Part shown: in pieces, positions 1 through 8,499 of the stretch
Position numbering within the stretch: position 1 is the first letter of the stretch
How the letters are laid out: each line of letters opens with the position of its first letter
Assembly: GCF_964026455.1 (NCBI RefSeq)
Contig: NZ_OZ032152.1
Location: 806,001-870,000 of the forward strand
Source: Rickettsia endosymbiont of Lasioglossum villosulum
GTDB lineage: Bacteria; Pseudomonadota; Alphaproteobacteria; Rickettsiales; Rickettsiaceae
Length of the DNA stretch: 64,000 bases
Direction: 5' to 3'
Notes under the pieces: model-generated
What the model saw: the letters and a program-made list of their open reading frames with translations, nothing else
Told to the model about the DNA's origin: nothing
Database searches by the model: none
Position numbers and translations under genes: made by a program

Positions 1-3000
1 TTGCTTGTCTCAATATTTACAAAAACTTGAGCGTTTCTTGAATCTTTTAAATTATTAAATATTGTTACCGGTACTGTAAATTCATCATCTGGAGCTACAA
101 ATAAAGGTAAGTTTGGAGTAATAATAATATCTGATTGTACTAAAACATCAGATTTGAAAGCTCCAGCAGCTTCAAGACTTGCTGATACTGCCATAACTCT
201 TAAAGTGCCGTTAAAGTAGCTTGGAATATCAAATTTAATTTCTCTTTTATCAAGATCTGCATCTAAAATTCCTGACCAGAATACTACGGGAGGCTGATCT
301 TTTCTTTTAAATGGATTAAGGTTTCTGCTAATATCCATAGCATAATCACCTGGAGGTGCTGCCATAGCTTTCATTAAAAATGAGCTTTCTGGCAATATTA
401 AATCCATAATTTGTGATGTGGTTACCTCAAGGGCTCTATTACCTATAAAATAATTAAGTGGATCAGGTGTTTGATAACCAGCAAACGATAATATTCCTTC
501 ATCAACGGCAAATATTACAATTTTACCAGGATTTTTAGTACTATAATTAATTGTTAGTTTCTCACCTGATTTTATCTTTGTAGGAAGTGCTAGTTCAATT
601 TCTTGATTATGTTTATGTACATCAGAGGTGAAAGGTACTACTGCATAACTAAATGGCGACATAAATATTTCTTTAGCGTCTAGATCCCTAACGAATTGTA
701 CGTTTACATATCCTTTGCCTTCAAAGTCATTAGGTATTTTGATTTCCTGAATAGTGTTATTTTCATCTGTTTTAAACCAAGTAAAATTATGCATCTTATC
801 AGTTTCAATAGTAATTAATCCATATCCTGTATAAGGAGTAATAATATTTAAAAGAATCGTATCACCAGCTTCATAAGAATCTTGATCAAGATTAACTGTT
901 AAATTAGCCTTTTCAGTTAGGTTAGCCGTAACATTGCCCTCACCTATTACCGAAAACTCGCTTTGAGCGAATATAGTTCCATCTTTATCTGTTAAATAAA
1001 TAACGTAATCGCCTGCTTCTTTAGTAGATATATTATAAACAAAGCCGTCTTCTGCTGTAATATCGATTTTATCAGAAGATATATTCGTCTCAATAGGAAC
1101 TGATTTATAGGAATAATTACCCCCACCATCAGCAACTAAATTATTTACATGATTAATTTTCTTTAAAGTAAGACTCAAATCAGGAACTGCTACTTTATCT
1201 GCTTTATTTGATATAGCAATGAACTCTATTTTTGAAGTAGTTCCTCTTTTGATATATTTTAAATCACTATCACTTTTAAAGCCTATTATGTAATCTAGCG
1301 GTGAAACTATGATGGATTTATTTGCATTTACACTTCTTCCTGAATCAGGCTCAAATCCATCTACTGAAAGTGTCAAATTAAAAGTAGCATTATAATATTT
1401 TTCAAGATTCAGTGTAAAAATAGCATCCCCTTTAGAATCGGTAGTAATATCGCCTAAGCGTTCACTAAAAAATTCTTTATTTTCTTTACTGCTGTAAAAT
1501 TTATAATCTTTAAAAGCAGGCACAAAGAATTGTGTTGGTCTAATATCGATATATCCGCTAACTTTCCTATTTCCTGCCGGCGTACCATAAAGATTTATAA
1601 GATTAACATTTGCTTTAAGGTCTTTAGGATTTGTCCATAATTCATCCTTTAAGTTATTGAAGTTTATGTTTATTTTCATGCGATCAGGCTGAAAATCTTC
1701 AACTCTTAAACTTATACTATTGAGATAACTATTATCACCCTTATTCCCCACTAAATATAAACTTACATTATATGTACCACTTAAAAATTCCTCATATGTA
1801 GTAAATAAATATTCAGTAAATCCATCTGGATTTAATGTTATCTTACCTTTATCTATTATTTGCCCACGAGGATTAGTTACCTCTACCGCTAGAGGTAACC
1901 CGTCAAATTTTCCTTGCCAATCGTTTTGCTTTAGGATAATACCTATATGTCCGTGTTCTCCTGGTCTATAAATTCCACGATCAGAAAACAGATAAGCCTT
2001 TAGTCCTTGATCAGAACTAACTACTCCTGATACGTCAAAACGAGAATAATTAACTTGGCGATCAACTCTTCCATAGGGCATAAATGAGAAATCATCGCTT
2101 GTGGTTAATATGTAAGCTACAGGCGTTTTTTCTTTACTAGAATCCTTAACATTAGATAAAACAGCATGCCCGTTGCTATCTGTCTCTTGACTTTCTATTA
2201 CCTCACCGTTAAGCCCTATAATATCAACTTTAACCCCGCTTGCTGGTTTACCGCTACTAATATATGAAACGAATATATTATGTGTTCCATCTTTATCGGT
2301 TTTCACTATTAGACCAAGATCAGTTACTAGAATTAACCTTTTATCTTGAGAAATTATATTACCTTGATTATCTTTAGCAAAAACTTTTGTCAAAAATAAA
2401 CCTTTAGAATAACTGCCTTTAGCTTCTAGATTAAAATATTTGCTAAAATCTAAATCAGTATAATGAGGTATATTTAAATTTTCAGAGTTAATTATTACCT
2501 CTTCTTGAAACACCTCTGAAATATTATATTCATTGAAAGAATATTCATTTATGAAAGTTGGGTTCCCAAAACTGTTATATCTATTTGTCTGACTAATCAA
2601 GTGATTTATTTCCTGCTGATTAATTTTATCAATCTCTAAATATAATTTATCTATCCCAAGAGAATAAACAGGCAGTACTTTTTCACCTGATAATGAGAGA
2701 ATAGAGCCGTCAGACATTAATTTAACTTCTCTAAGATTTTCAGGTATTTGCACTATTTGAGCATAATCGCTACCAAGCATCAAACCTCCTGATGCTTTAA
2801 TCCCGCTATTTACCTTAACAAGTAGGGATCTTGCAGAAATAGTATTGACCTTGAAACTATGCATGGTACTAACTTCTGGCACCGATGGCAGCAGCTCAAA
2901 ATTTATTTTCTCACTAGATTTAAGAATATCATCGGTTACTTCTTTTGGACTTTGCCATTTATAATCTTTTTTATTTGTTACTCCTAAAAAAGCTGGCTTG

Positions 3001-3944
3001 TCTTTTGGTAATAAAAATAGCTCTAAATGTTTTTTGAGTTCTTCACCTAAAACAGATGTGTTTGTAGTAATTACAATTATTTGCTGAGGCTTTAATTTTT
3101 CATCTTTAACGGTTGTGGCGGTAACATTAGTCACTTTTGAATATGATGATAAGCTGGGAATTAATACCTGCTCCTTATAAGAATATTTTATGCTATTTGA
3201 TGGTTTATTATTTTGTAAATCAACATTTTTATGAGCGAAATCCACACCACCATATAATGGCTTAACGCCATCTTTTAATTCAATAGATACTATATCTTCC
3301 TTATTAGTAAGAGTTTCTATATTAGCAATAATAGTAGCTTCAGTTTTATTTTGGTTGAAAGTAATAGAAAAAGGTAGTTTTTCTTTTGTTGAAATTTTTG
3401 TAAGCTCAATTCTTTCTTCAAGAGTTTTAGAGTCTATAGGATAATTAAATGCTATTCTAGCTTGAACAAATCTTTTGGAAATATCGATATTATCTTGTAG
3501 ATAATTCATCTCTTTAATAGTAGGAAGTAACGGCAAAGTTGTGAAGTTTATGATATTGCTTTTAAAATCGATAAAACTTGGGAAGAAATCTTTAGTATTA
3601 ACAGTAACTTTATAAGTTTGATTAGCAAGAAAGTTGCTTTCAGGAATGAAGCTTATATTATACCATGAGTCAAATCGCCATTCCCCTTTAATTTCAGGGG
3701 TAATCGTTAAAAACTCATTTACTTTTTGTCCCTCAACTCCTGTATTTCTTTGTGGCTTGGCACACCAATCTTTAATTCTAGTATCGCATAAACTAATATT
3801 TAAAGAATTCTGACCGGCAAGCAAATTTTCATTATCAAGCTTAAAATATAATGGTATTTTTTCATTAAAATTTGCTGCAATCACCTGAAAATTTATTAAA
3901 TATAACAAGATGGTAAATGTAAATTTACAAAAAATATTTTTCAT
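1..3944 (-). CDS. Bacterial alpha-2-macroglobulin family protein (YfhM-like), N-terminal 1314 codons, 3' end beyond window
   Basis: I translated this open minus-strand frame by hand; it starts with ATG at 3942-3944 and runs off the left edge without a stop. The start MKNIFCKFTFTILLYLINFQ followed by VIAAN is a signal peptide, so the protein is exported. The body is a string of beta-rich macroglobulin-like segments; the motifs SDRGIYRPGEHGHI (MG region) and KIVIFAVDEGIL (just before the alpha-2-macroglobulin core) are typical of bacterial A2M proteins of about 1600-1900 residues. These periplasmic proteins are thought to trap foreign proteases. The diagnostic thioester region would lie further C-terminal, outside the window, so it cannot be checked. 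No penicillin-binding-protein partner is visible. The family call is firm; role in the cell is inferred. Confidence 0.9.
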   Translation of the reverse strand, partial: MKNIFCKFTFTILLYLINFQVIAANFNEKIPLYFKLDNENLLAGQNSLNISLCDTRIKDWCAKPQRNTGVEGQKVNEFLTITPEIKGEWRFDSWYNISFIPESNFLANQTYKVTVNTKDFFPSFIDFKSNIINFTTLPLLPTIKEMNYLQDNIDISKRFVQARIAFNYPIDSKTLEERIELTKISTKEKLPFSITFNQNKTEATIIANIETLTNKEDIVSIELKDGVKPLYGGVDFAHKNVDLQNNKPSNSIKYSYKEQVLIPSLSSYSKVTNVTATTVKDEKLKPQQIIVITTNTSVLGEELKKHLELFLLPKDKPAFLGVTNKKDYKWQSPKEVTDDILKSSEKINFELLPSVPEVSTMHSFKVNTISARSLLVKVNSGIKASGGLMLGSDYAQIVQIPENLREVKLMSDGSILSLSGEKVLPVYSLGIDKLYLEIDKINQQEINHLISQTNRYNSFGNPTFINEYSFNEYNISEVFQEEVIINSENLNIPHYTDLDFSKYFNLEAKGSYSKGLFLTKVFAKDNQGNIISQDKRLILVTDLGLIVKTDKDGTHNIFVSYISSGKPASGVKVDIIGLNGEVIESQETDSNGHAVLSNVKDSSKEKTPVAYILTTSDDFSFMPYGRVDRQVNYSRFDVSGVVSSDQGLKAYLFSDRGIYRPGEHGHIGIILKQNDWQGKFDGLPLAVEVTNPRGQIIDKGKITLNPDGFTEYLFTTYEEFLSGTYNVSLYLVGNKGDNSYLNSISLRVEDFQPDRMKININFNNLKDELWTNPKDLKANVNLINLYGTPAGNRKVSGYIDIRPTQFFVPAFKDYKFYSSKENKEFFSERLGDITTDSKGDAIFTLNLEKYYNATFNLTLSVDGFEPDSGRSVNANKSIIVSPLDYIIGFKSDSDLKYIKRGTTSKIEFIAISNKADKVAVPDLSLTLKKINHVNNLVADGGGNYSYKSVPIETNISSDKIDITAEDGFVYNISTKEAGDYVIYLTDKDGTIFAQSEFSVIGEGNVTANLTEKANLTVNLDQDSYEAGDTILLNIITPYTGYGLITIETDKMHNFTWFKTDENNTIQEIKIPNDFEGKGYVNVQFVRDLDAKEIFMSPFSYAVVPFTSDVHKHNQEIELALPTKIKSGEKLTINYSTKNPGKIVIFAVDEGILSFAGYQTPDPLNYFIGNRALEVTTSQIMDLILPESSFLMKAMAAPPGDYAMDISRNLNPFKRKDQPPVVFWSGILDADLDKREIKFDIPSYFNGTLRVMAVSASLEAAGAFKSDVLVQSDIIITPNLPLFVAPDDEFTVPVTIFNNLKDSRNAQVFVNIETS

Positions 3945-4295
3945 ATTTGTAGTTTATGATTTATAGTTAATTCAATTATATATAAATAAAATTCATTAAA
4001 GCAATGAATAAGGATATTTTTTTATTATTTAGGCAACAATACTTACTATAAAACTAAAATTATTAATTCTTATACCACACTTCCTAGCATATTTAATATT
4101 CAGTAACTTAAAAGTTACGATTTATTAAATAATATTACTTTTTATTTAGATTAATATTTACAAATTTGTATTTTTGATTTAACTTTTAAGTATCTATTCA
4201 ATTTATTTTTATTAATAAATACTCACCTAGTTTAAACTCCTAGTTAAGTAAATTTCCTCGCTTAAAAATTCAAGCAATTAAAAAATATTACTTAT
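3945..4295. other. AT-rich divergent intergenic region
   Basis: About 350 bases between the divergent starts of the alpha-2-macroglobulin gene and the deaminase-like gene. It is extremely AT-rich with no open frame worth reporting and no palindromic element. It must hold the promoters of both flanking genes, but so many TATAAT-like strings occur that I do not pick one. Confidence 0.6.
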
Positions 4296-5033
4296 ATGTC
4301 GAAAGGAAAAACTACAAAAAGTGATCCTAAAAAAATTGAAGCAATAAAATTTGCTGAGGCACATGATTTAGCTGGAAAAAGAGAAAAATTATTTCTTAAA
4401 GCTGCACAGCATTATTATGAAAATAATAGTGATCAAACACATATATTCAAATATATTTATAATGGAGATGAAGAAGACCTTAAGAAAATAAAGGATAATA
4501 TAAAGGATAACCCAGCAATTGCAGCAGCTTTTAAAGCTAAACAAGATTTAATGAAATTAGAAGATGCTTTAACTCCTGATACTCCTGAAAAAAGAAAATT
4601 TAATTTAGCAATTACTAAAGCATTTGAAAAAGAACCTCCTTATACATTGATATATGATGGTCCATTAGACAATAAAGGACATGCTGAAATGCGAATTGTT
4701 GATTATTTAAGAAAAAGAAGCAGGGATCCTAATAACAAATTAAATAAAAAAATATATATAGGATTATCTAAACTTTGTTGTACGAGTTGTGATGTAGCAA
4801 TAAATAACTCAAATTTAGAATTTAAGATTAAAGGGAGTGACGGTAAAGAACATAGCGTTAATATTGATCCTACTAGAGGAGGACATGGGGAAGGATTTGA
4901 ATGGTCTGTAGTAAATACCATAAAAAATGATGACATAAAATTAAAAGCTTTTCTTGGTGACAAAGCATATGACATTTATAAAAAACTAACCCCAGAAGAG
5001 GCAAATATAGCACTTTACGGTATAGTAAGATAG
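4296..5033 (+). CDS. Deaminase-superfamily (OTT_1508-like) protein, N-terminal half of a frameshifted gene
   Basis: 245 codons from ATG. The zinc-deaminase signature is visible: HAE at residues 129-131, then IYIGLSKLCCTSC with the CxxC pair at 162-165, followed by RGGHGEGFEW near 194-203. The 'IGxSKxxCxxC ... GxHG' layout is that of the OTT_1508-like branch of the nucleic acid/nucleotide deaminase superfamily, described from Orientia, Wolbachia and fungi and proposed to act as a toxin or effector. The stop at 5031-5033 looks secondary: reading the +2 frame from about 5024 continues SKIAENKLKVNGQKIELIQ straight into the next frame (5126-6667), as if one base was lost after codon TACGGT. The unbroken protein would be about 790 residues. 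No signal peptide. Deaminase fold call is good; substrate unknown. Confidence 0.7.
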   Translation: MSKGKTTKSDPKKIEAIKFAEAHDLAGKREKLFLKAAQHYYENNSDQTHIFKYIYNGDEEDLKKIKDNIKDNPAIAAAFKAKQDLMKLEDALTPDTPEKRKFNLAITKAFEKEPPYTLIYDGPLDNKGHAEMRIVDYLRKRSRDPNNKLNKKIYIGLSKLCCTSCDVAINNSNLEFKIKGSDGKEHSVNIDPTRGGHGEGFEWSVVNTIKNDDIKLKAFLGDKAYDIYKKLTPEEANIALYGIVR

Positions 5034-5125
5034 CTGAGAATAAGTTAAAAGTAAATGGTCAAAAAATAGAGTTAATACAAAAAGAAGATCCGGCAGCACC
5101 TTTTCATGAGAAACCAAAATTTGCC

Positions 5126-6667
5126 ATGCAATACGCATACAATTCTGCAAGTGAATCGGAAGATAACCCAAAAAGAAATAACTTAATTAAAAAAAATAAA
5201 AATCCTACTTCCTCGCTTATTCCTAAAGCACCAACTACAGCAGCGTATGAAGAACTCGAGAAAAAATTAGCAGAACTAAATGCTCAACTTCAAATTAAAG
5301 ACCAAGAAATTGAGGATTTACAAGGTAAACTTACAATTTCTGAAAATAAGAGAAAGAATATTGATATAGATGTTAATAACAACGACACAACAAATAAAAA
5401 ACCTAGAACTAGTGATTTACTAGATCAAGGTTCAGATATTGACGTTGGATCACCATTATTAGATAATCAGAGTAAGACACAAACACAAAATTTAAAAATT
5501 TCGCCTGAATTAAGTCCATATAATTCACCTCAACAAGATAATGAGGAAATGGTTATTCCAGGTCCTGATGCTAGTACTCAACAAATACTGGATTTTAATC
5601 CAATCAAATATTTACAAAGCTTAAATAAAAATGCTAATAAAATTACTACTTCTAAAAATGATGAAGAAGATTTAGGTTATGAAAGTGAAGTACCCCATAC
5701 AAAAGGTCCAATTTCACCTAGTGCAGCACAAATTGATGAGTTTTCTCCTTTCTCCTCCCCTAGTACTCAATCAGGATTTAATAATTCTGATACTAATCTT
5801 ACTCAAGCTGAGAAAAAACACCTTGCTAATTTATTACAAGCCGAACTTGATGGTAATAATAAATATAATTTAACCGAGCGTTTGATTACTGAAAATAGTA
5901 ACCAAGAACTGTTAAACAAATTTGATAGAGAAGCAGTAATTACAGCTAATATAGATTTTAAAGCAATAGATGCTCAAAAGTCAGCAGAAGCCGGTAAAGT
6001 AGAAGTAAGAGGTGAGAAAGATCATTTAACAGATCACAAAGATAATACTCAAACATTAATTGATGAAATTCAAAAAGGTGTAATTGATAAAAACACTGTT
6101 ATAGCGATTGAGCGTAAGCAGTATGGTGATAATCTGAGCATGAAAGATGTAATAAAATTAGCAAACATATTAGAGCATAACGAAAAGAATCCTGATAATT
6201 CTATAACATTACCCAAAGAGTTAGAGAATACACCAATACTTCAAGATGCACTTTTATATAAAGCAGCTAAAGAACATGGTGTTAAGGTTATAAGTTTAGA
6301 GGGGAAAAACCTAGAGTATGGTAAGACTTCTGAGCTTCAGAATGAAAACCGAGAACAATATATGACGAATGTCATTAATGAGGTTCGTAGTAAAGGATAT
6401 AATATAATTGCTAATGTTGGTTCTAGCCATGAAGAAAGTCTAAAAAAAGCCTTAGAAAATCATCAAAAAGACAATATAGGATTTAGCAATATACCTAGAA
6501 AACTAAACCAAGAAACTATACCTAATGAAGTATTACAAAAAGCTTTAGCTATTGCAAAAGCAATTCCAGTAAAAATTATTAGTATAAACTCAAGAGACGG
6601 CAACAATATTTTACCACAACAATCCTTAACAAAAACCCAATTGAAAAGATCTAGCCAAATTAGATAA
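5126..6667 (+). CDS. C-terminal half of the same gene: disordered linker plus TIKI/ChaN-like domain
   Basis: 513 codons from the first ATG, but the frame is open and coding-like from about 5024, so the ATG is probably internal to a longer gene broken by a one-base loss near 5024. Residues 37-75 are a short coiled coil, 80-235 a Ser/Pro/Asn-rich disordered linker, and 285-440 a domain whose spaced motifs match the TIKI superfamily (TraB, ChaN, EreA): RGEKDH at 295-300, an ER pair at 329-330, NREQYM at 408-413 and GSSH at 432-435. Members of that superfamily are metal-dependent hydrolases or haem-binding proteins. The C-terminus ends KRSSQIR, a basic tail of the type seen on type IV secreted proteins. 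Assignment rests on motif spacing only; a profile search is needed. Confidence 0.55.
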   Translation: MQYAYNSASESEDNPKRNNLIKKNKNPTSSLIPKAPTTAAYEELEKKLAELNAQLQIKDQEIEDLQGKLTISENKRKNIDIDVNNNDTTNKKPRTSDLLDQGSDIDVGSPLLDNQSKTQTQNLKISPELSPYNSPQQDNEEMVIPGPDASTQQILDFNPIKYLQSLNKNANKITTSKNDEEDLGYESEVPHTKGPISPSAAQIDEFSPFSSPSTQSGFNNSDTNLTQAEKKHLANLLQAELDGNNKYNLTERLITENSNQELLNKFDREAVITANIDFKAIDAQKSAEAGKVEVRGEKDHLTDHKDNTQTLIDEIQKGVIDKNTVIAIERKQYGDNLSMKDVIKLANILEHNEKNPDNSITLPKELENTPILQDALLYKAAKEHGVKVISLEGKNLEYGKTSELQNENREQYMTNVINEVRSKGYNIIANVGSSHEESLKKALENHQKDNIGFSNIPRKLNQETIPNEVLQKALAIAKAIPVKIISINSRDGNNILPQQSLTKTQLKRSSQIR

Positions 6668-6838
6668 TTAAAAAAAATATGTTGACCATTTCGACATTAA
6701 TATCGAAATAGTTATGACCAATCCGATATATGGTTATAAAATTTGAAAAATTAACTACGTTATTCCACAAAAGATTTGTTGCATGGCTCTGAGGTCATTT
6801 CCGCATAGGCATTGCCTGTGTGGATCATTCTCCCCTCT

Positions 6839-6935
6839 GTCATCCCATGATTTATTCACGGGATCCAGTTAAAAATACTAATAAAATTAGTATTTTTTAT
6901 TATTTTCTGGATCTAGTTCCCAAGCAACTAGATGA
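6839..6935. repeat. Dispersed palindromic element, 'gtcatcccg' family
   Basis: Starts gtcatcccatgatttattca and carries the internal AT-rich stretch with actaataaaattagt that recurs at 22210-22306, 26904-27047 and 63015-63163. The ends form an imperfect inverted repeat. Non-coding, between the deaminase/TIKI gene and dnaN; a fragment of a related arm (gcctgtgtggatca) lies just upstream. Confidence 0.7.
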
Positions 6936-6945
6936 TAAGGAAAAG

Positions 6946-7196
6946 GTAGACGAAGTTTAATTTAGAAAAGAGGAATCGGTCTTGAAGTTGATAACCGCAG
7001 CGTATATACTAGTACGTGAGGATTATCAGCAAAAGAAAATGATCAGCGTATTTTAAAAGTTCTAGACAAGATGAATTTTAAGGTGAGCCTGCACAACGTA
7101 CATCTTAGTACGTGAGCAAAGGCGAATCCTGCAAAATTCGCTTGTATAGGGCTTTATAAAATAGCTGAAGCCAATTTTTCAAATTAAACGACTACA
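6946..7196. repeat. Rickettsia palindromic element (composite), 'gtagacgaag' family
   Basis: Begins gtagacgaagtttaattt and ends caatttttcaaattaaacga, the inverted-repeat ends shared with the copies at 8368, 12022, 17677 and 50655. At about 250 bases it is roughly twice the usual length and contains two acgtgag cores, so it looks like one element inserted into another. It abuts the dnaN stop codon at 7197-7199 and may act in 3' end structure of the dnaN transcript. Confidence 0.75.
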
Positions 7197-8336
7197 CTAT
7201 ACTTTGACGGGCATAACTACAAATATATCCTTAGGGCTTTCAGGGAATTTAATGAGTACAGGAGCTGAAACGCTTGAGAAATATAGCTCTACTAAATCTG
7301 ATTTTATAGCTTTTAGAACGTCTTCTAAATATTGCGGATTGAAGCCTATATCTAAATTAGTTTCACCACTATACTCATAAAGATTTTCTGTCTCTTTTGA
7401 AGAATTAATAACTTCTTTTGCATTTCCTCGTGCTTCCCCTATTGCACTGATCTCTAAAGCTTCGGTAGATAGTGATAGTTTCACAGCTCTGAACTTTTCA
7501 ACTGTTATTATTGCTATTCGCTCGATAGTATCGGCAAATATTTTGCGGTTAATTACTAGTTTTGAGCTGCTATTTTCTGGAATAAAGCTACTGTAATCAG
7601 GGAAAGTACCATCAATTAGTTTTGATAGCATAATAACATTTTCATTGCATATGAACTTAATTTTGTTACTACTTAAAAGTATTTCTATATCTGCATTTGC
7701 ATTTTTAGAATCTTTTACTATCTTTAAAATCTCTTCAGCACTCTTCTGCGGTAATATAACACCAAAATCCTCTATTTTTTCAGCTAACGCTACAGATGAA
7801 ACAGAAAGTCTATGCCCATCGGTACTTGCAGCATAAAACTCGCTATCTTTTACATGCAAATAAATGCCGTTTAGATTATATCGAGTCTCATCTAAAGAAA
7901 CCGAAAATTTCGTTGATTCGATTATTTTAGCAAAATCAGCACAAGAAATTTTAAAGCTAGCTTCCGGATTAATATTATCCATCACAGGAAAAGACTCTAC
8001 CGGCAGAGTAAATAGATTAAAACGACAATTTTTTCCTGTTATTTCAAGCCCTGTAGTACCTAAATCAGTTAAGGTAAGCTCTGAATCAGGAAGCTTTCTA
8101 ACTATATCATTTAAAGTTTTAGTGGAGACAGTAAGCTCACCCTCACTTACTACCTGCACTCCTATTTTTTGGCTTAAATATAAGTCCATATTGGTAGAGC
8201 TAAGCTCTAACAGCCCGTTCTTTGCCGATAGTTTAATATTTGCAAGCTCGGATATTACATTACGTTTTTCAACAACAGAACTTGCAAAACCGAGTGCTTG
8301 AACTAATGTTTTTGTCTCAACTATTACCTTTAACAT
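7197..8336 (-). CDS. dnaN: DNA polymerase III subunit beta (sliding clamp)
   Basis: 379 residues, normal length for the ring-forming clamp that tethers the replicative polymerase to DNA. The start [15 protein letters not shown], the central DGHRLS motif (residues about 176-181) and the C-terminal FVVMPVKV (the conserved clamp end MPxRL/V) identify it. Three repeated clamp domains fill the length. The gene stands alone between two palindromic elements rather than beside dnaA, which fits the scrambled gene order of Rickettsia. No damage seen. Confidence 0.97.
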   Translation of the reverse strand: MLKVIVETKTLVQALGFASSVVEKRNVISELANIKLSAKNGLLELSSTNMDLYLSQKIGVQVVSEGELTVSTKTLNDIVRKLPDSELTLTDLGTTGLEITGKNCRFNLFTLPVESFPVMDNINPEASFKISCADFAKIIESTKFSVSLDETRYNLNGIYLHVKDSEFYAASTDGHRLSVSSVALAEKIEDFGVILPQKSAEEILKIVKDSKNANADIEILLSSNKIKFICNENVIMLSKLIDGTFPDYSSFIPENSSSKLVINRKIFADTIERIAIITVEKFRAVKLSLSTEALEISAIGEARGNAKEVINSSKETENLYEYSGETNLDIGFNPQYLEDVLKAIKSDLVELYFSSVSAPVLIKFPESPKDIFVVMPVKV

Positions 8337-8367
8337 ATTATTATACTCCGAATAAATAAAAGAATTG

Positions 8368-8499
8368 GTAGACGAAGATCAACTTCAAAAAGAGCAAGAA
8401 GTATATAAAGCGAGGAGCGGAGCGTATATATAATACGTGAGCACCGCAGATCTTATAATACGACGTAGCCAATTTTTGAAGTTCTATCTACGTATACAC
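8368..8499. repeat. Rickettsia palindromic element, 'gtagacgaag' family
   Basis: About 130 bases between dnaN and pheT with the family ends (gtagacgaag on the left, tagccaatttttgaagttc on the right) and the shared core ggagcggagcgtatat / acgtgagcaccgcag. Its right end overlaps the last codons of pheT (stop at 8488-8490), so the C-terminal residues of PheT may be element-derived. Confidence 0.8.

Noticed and set aside
4296..5033. Cytidine/tRNA adenosine housekeeping deaminase (Cdd or TadA)
   Set aside because: The spacing, the SKLCCTSC context and the downstream GGHGEG motif differ from those families and match the OTT_1508-like group.
7645..8301. Open frames on the plus strand opposite dnaN
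   Set aside because: They mirror the coding frame of dnaN, which has clear family motifs; no independent motif or ribosome site.
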